Positions 59,852-64,000 of a DNA stretch of 64,000 nucleotides are shown here, one piece after another. The notes under the pieces are model-generated. The model had not been told where the DNA came from and ran no database searches. It was given only the letters and a program-made list of their open reading frames with translations. The stretch comes from Icerya purchasi (taxonomy: Eukaryota; Arthropoda; Insecta; Hemiptera; Monophlebidae), in assembly GCA_039619475.1 (NCBI GenBank), contig CM077115.1, positions 485,968,400 through 486,032,399 on the forward strand, in the 5' to 3' direction. Every line of letters starts with the position of its first letter. Position 1 is the stretch's first letter. A program made the translations under genes and the position numbers.

Positions 59852-60520
59852 TTTTTTTTTTTTTTTTTTTTTTTTAATTGGGCTCGTCAACCGAGGACCT
59901 TCACCCAAAAACAATTAAGGGAAAACGAAAGTTATACAGTGAAGCGATCAGCTATCGCTAATAAGAAGGAAACAATGGAGGGGATAATAAGTGTAGAAGG
60001 AAAATACAAGATATAACGAGCACGAAAAGGAGCAGGAAGCCCCAGCCCAAGCAAGTGGGAATACAGAGCCGAGCGCTCCACTGAAAGAGATGAACACTTA
60101 ATAAACACGTGATCGGCGTCACAAACAACCGCAGCATTTGAATGGAGAGGACAACATGGGGAAGAGGTCAACGAGAGGCGAAAGCGTGAGGAAGGCAGCA
60201 AGGAATGGTTAAAGCACAAACGCACAATGGAGACAACAACAGAGCGAGGAAGTGAAGGAAACAGAAGGAACCAAGGATTTGGAAGAAGATTAGGCTGGAC
60301 GGATAGATAAAAAGAGCGACAATTAGAAAAGGAGGAAGGGTACATATTCGACCAAAAATCTGAGATGGAAATATTTACACAAAGGCAAGAGATTAGAGGA
60401 TGGGATTTTTGTGAAGAAGAATGTAGAAGAAGCAGCAACCCGAGCCAAAGAATCGGCTATCTCATTACCTGAGATGCCAGAATGACCAGGAACCCACAGC
60501 AAGTCAATATGGATCCCATG
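59852..60520 (-). mobile_element. RNase H-type LINE, best-preserved 3' fragment
   Basis: The T tract starts at 59852; 3' UTR complement at 59880-59935. The minus strand then reads, from 60520 downward, HGIHIDLLWVPGHSG, then NEIADSLARVAAS (last RNase H motif) and, after frameshifts, CRSFYLSVQPNLLPNPWFLL, SVVVSIVRLCFNHSLLPSSR, AAVVCDADHVFIKCSSLSVE and RSALYSHLLGLGLPAPF, ending at 59932. This is the family of which seven more tails or relics lie in the window. The 168-codon frame at 59932-60438 is intact, but the element is 5'-truncated within the RNase H domain. Confidence 0.82.
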
Positions 60521-62959
60521 TCTATTATCGTTAGAATTTTATTGTAATTTTCCCAACACTGAAACTGTTGTAGAGATTACGAATGATTTGACCTACGAAG
60601 GTGTGATTCTGCTTTTTATAATCTTCAAAGTTTCCCCGAAGGACTATGCAGTATTCCGTAAAAAACAATTTCATCGGGGTAAACTATCGACAAGTTTATT
60701 TCTCGTTTAACGATTTAACATGCGTTTTTTGTTTGGTTCTTTTTTTCCAATTTTTTCTTTTTTTAATTATTTTCGTTTTGCTTTTTTTTTTAATTGGCGA
60801 AAGAAAATTCGGCGATGAAGGTAATTTACGATAATAAAAGTTGTATCAGCGTGCCGGTTAATTAAAATTCGAAATAGTTTTGTAGTCGAATCGGAGCGGT
60901 CTACCGGCAGCGAACGAAGGGGGTTAAGGCAATTAACGTCATTTAGATTTATGATCGCGATTCGTCCGTCTGTTATTAAGAAGAAACTGTTGGGTCCGGT
61001 CACATGGCCGTTCTATTAAAATTACTGCCCCGGCTCTTTCGGAGATTGCATTTTACCGGGAATGGGGTCACTTTTTATTCTTCTCTTCCGAACACTAGCT
61101 TACGCAATTACAAAAACTGTTTTATTAATGATTCGCAATATTTACGTGCGAGAGAAACACCGAATCCTAGGAGATTTTTAATTATCACAGAGTATATCCG
61201 GGCGCCGCTCTTTATTCAACTGATGAAAAATACAGTGTTGAATAGTAATTTCACTACTTGTTTTTGCACCTTCAAATTATGCGCGGCAAACAAAAATAAT
61301 TATGCGTTCGATTTATGGCAGTTTTTAAAGTAATCAAAAAAGCGCTGCCTATTTTACCGTGAAAAACTTTTGCTGAAATTTGACTTTCCCGATGGGAAGC
61401 GACCTAATTAAGTCGCTTAAAAATCATACTATACTTACTGCTTTCACTGTGACGTCTTTATGTTCTAAATCAGTAAGTTGTTGGATTAAAACAGCGGCCA
61501 GCTGCCGTAGCATAGTTGATTAGGCAGTTTGTTTTCGAATCTCCTTACTGAAAATGTAGAAAAACTGCATTTGACTAACCTCAAAAACTAGTAGTCGAAT
61601 GAATAAAAAATAGTTTTAAAATAGTTTTTCCTTTTCCTTGTTTGTTTTTTTCTCTTTGGCTTTGGTCGATAGAACTTTTGATCGGAAGATTAATTAAGGG
61701 CAGTACGAGTAGTTTTTACGAATAGGAAAAAGTCAGCTCGCTTAATATTGCCTATTTTTGGTATAATTCACGTCTCTGACGTTTAGAATATTAATCATCA
61801 AAGTAAAAAGCACACTATGACTAAAAATAGCCCTATAAATTATGAATATGTCGAATCACATCGGAGACCGTTGATTCTGAGCTTTTAATTGGTTTTTCAA
61901 ACAGTCTTCATTTCAAAAAATGACAACTACCCGGTTCCCGAGTGTGAATTAATTTTAAAAGACCGTTTTTCGCGTGCAATTTTTAAATTGTGCAATTTCA
62001 ATCGCTTTTATTAATTGTTCGCGCTATCAATTTCGACTACACTTTTAACGTTTCTTTAAATTCGATTCAGCGTTTATTTCCGTTTTTTCGTTCGGACACT
62101 ACAAATGTTTTTACCCATTTTACACGTCGTGTTCCTTATACACTACTTCTGTCTAACATACATCGAATGTACCGGATTTTATATACATATCAGTAGCGTA
62201 GTTTGGATCGGGTATTTTTTTTATGTTTTTTTTTTTTTCTTTTATAATTTTGGATTTTATTCGAAATACTAGATTGATTTTATAAAACTTCCCAAGTTTA
62301 TCGAGCAGATTTTTTGCAATGACGCGCAGAATTTTTCGTTGTTTTCATTTTTTTCAATTCTCTGTTATCGATTTTTCTTTTTTATGTCTATTTTATATTT
62401 CGTGGCGTTTTCTTTTACATCAACATGGAAATAATTGAAGAGAACAGATTAATTTCTCAGCGGTTGATGACTACTGAGTGTCCCTGTGTTAACGGTATTT
62501 ATCGATACTTAATACCGCCACTAGGCGACGAGAAACATTCGAATAAACAAAGAATGATTAAAATCGGGTCACACGGCTAATAGTTATGCGTGACACTGAC
62601 AATGAAGAAAAAAATTATACGCGACGAACAACGACCTCTCTTTTTTTCAATTAATAAAAAATTACGGCGAACAAATTTTTGTAAAAAAAAAAAAAAAATA
62701 AGAAACATAACAATTTTTCTAAGGCAATAAAAACTGTTTTGTCTTTGAAAGAAAAAATTCACTAAAGTATTGAAGCAATATAACGCTGATAGGAAAACGG
62801 AGGAAGGTTCATTTTCCGAAGGTGCATCTTTCAATAAATACCCGTTAAGTTTTTTACCGCGTGAACAACAGCATACTATCAGTAACTCGTTCCTGACTCA
62901 CGTGCCCCAGTCGGATTAGACGAACATCAATCTAGAGCGAGTAGGCGAGTATCTGACGT
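60521..62959. other. Intron-like DNA without recognisable gene
   Basis: AT-rich sequence with several T tracts. The stretch 60840-61080 is less AT-rich. No exon of the Ig gene or other gene was recognised. Confidence 0.4.
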
Positions 62960-63445
62960 CTTAAAACCGGGTCCTTTCGGCTAAGGCAGCAAACCCTAAC
63001 AGAAATCTCGGCGAAAGGCAATGGGAAACCACCGTTGTATTTTTAATTCCATAGTGCTAACATAACACGTAGAAAAAGGGTTATATTAATGCTGCACCTA
63101 TAGGGCACCAACGAAAAAGAGTGTCAGGTAATAGGCGGTCACCTGCAGCAATGCAGATTGACTTAAGTTCCCCTGTCTGGTCAGAACTATGCAGGAGGAA
63201 ATACAAAGCTAAAATCTGACTTAAAGATAGGTAGATGGGACGTACAAAGTGTGCGTATCAGTCCGGTAAAATTCACCATACGATAAAAGAAATGATGCAC
63301 AAGGAAAGATCGCCAGAAGAGGAATAATAACGTGGATACAAAACTTGGCATAATGGTATGAGTTGTCCATCACTGAACTGTTCCGAAATGTACAGAATAG
63401 ACAAAAGATTGCTACAAATTTCGGTAATGGACATGGCACCGTGAT
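62960..63445 (+). repeat. Probable RTE-type LINE 5'-region fragment
   Basis: It contains ggcgaaaggcaatgggaaac caccg, a block familiar from the 5' region of RTE-type elements in arthropods and other animals. About 200 bases later comes a frame reading LKIGRWDVQSVRIS, like the opening LK.GTWNVRSL of their endonuclease. Stops follow at once. It ends near atggacatggcaccgtgatg atgatg. Assignment rests on memory of the family. Confidence 0.5.
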
Positions 63446-64000
63446 GATGATGATTAATTTTATTAATTTAATTACCTCGATGTTTAAACACTATGTTGAT
63501 TTGTAGTTTTTAATTACTTTACATTGAAATTCTAATGTCCTGCTGATGTGTAATTTCTAAATTGTTTAGGGAAAATTCGAAAAATAAATTCGATAATTGC
63601 TTTTAACATCGCTGATGTTACCGAATTAATTAGAAAGCGAATTTTCATTCGAGCACTTTTTATGCGATCCTTGTTTCGACCATTGACACTTTTCGAATAA
63701 AATAAATAAATCCATTTTTCCAAACGAGTTTTTTTTTTTTTTTTTAGCATTTTAAAACTTGCCACAGAAAACGCTTAAATATGCAACGGTAAAATAACGA
63801 ATACAAATAATATAGAATGCAAGAGTGGTATGGATTGAACATACTATTTTGACACTAATGAAAAATTCAACATATTGAAGCTGATACAGATCTGACTTAC
63901 TTAGTCGAATTTGACTGATTTAGTGCGAAAGTAGGTGTGCACTATTGCATTTTAACATTAATCGACTTCATTAGTCCGATTTGACTTGACTAATTTGCAA
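63446..64000. other. Intron-like DNA to the window end
   Basis: AT-rich with a T tract (63729-63746). Nothing recognised. Confidence 0.45.

Noticed and set aside
45725..64000. A second exon of the Sidestep-type gene
   Set aside because: I looked on + for the expected continuation (IYSLDARG-like, then Y.CRVDF around the second Ig cysteine) and found none. A small exon could still be missed by eye.

Overview
The window looks like a 64 kb piece of an insect nuclear genome, probably from a species with a large, repeat-rich genome. It is AT-rich and almost free of host coding sequence. It is loaded with decayed non-LTR retrotransposons (Jockey-type, RNase H-bearing and RTE-type), a mariner, tRNA-derived SINEs and AT-microsatellite-flanked repeats. 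The repeat mix would fit a hemipteran or another arthropod, but I cannot name the species.

Only one host coding segment can be supported: a 130-bp + strand exon at 45589-45718. It has a good acceptor and donor and encodes the first half of a V-type immunoglobulin domain of the Sidestep (Side) cell-adhesion type. No second exon of that gene was recognised, so most of the window is best read as two very long introns of that gene: more than about 45 kb upstream and 18 kb downstream, unless small exons were missed.

Layout. 1-18.9 kb: intron-like DNA with a SINE carrying an 11-bp target duplication (2.3 kb), an RNase H-LINE 3' end (2.8 kb), a LINE-derived short repeat (6.0 kb), a hAT-like terminal fragment (14.4 kb) and another LINE 3' UTR (14.6 kb). 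18.9-20.7 kb: a 252-bp palindrome with a hammerhead-like motif of the Penelope type, then three hairpin-ended repeat units, a long TA tract and an element with inverted termini. 20.7-35.4 kb: intron-like DNA with a GC-richer island (23.6-24.4 kb), several LINE tails, two SINE copies and a decayed RTE-type RT (32.9-33.9 kb). 35.4-43.4 kb: RNase H-LINE copies, a 44-bp-arm hairpin, and a three-layer nest. In the nest, a 5'-inverted Jockey-type LINE with a 12-bp target duplication holds a mariner (TA duplication), which in turn holds a 5'-truncated LINE tail (14-bp duplication). 45.6 kb: the Ig exon. 46.5-47.1 kb: another hairpin-ended unit with an internal 25-bp minisatellite. 51.1-59.6 kb: a second 5'-inverted LINE of about 6.6 kb (I/LOA-like, with gag-like ORF1, endonuclease, RT and RNase H) between RTE relics and next to a 411-bp head fragment of a sister copy. 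59.9-60.5 kb: the best preserved RNase H-LINE tail.

No element here appears able to move: every transposase or polymerase reading frame I checked carries stops, frameshifts, inversions or truncations. The most informative content is structural: two independent 5' inversions with readable junctions, a datable nest, the hammerhead-like palindrome, and a repeat family whose end is shared between hairpin-ended units and an inverted-terminus element.
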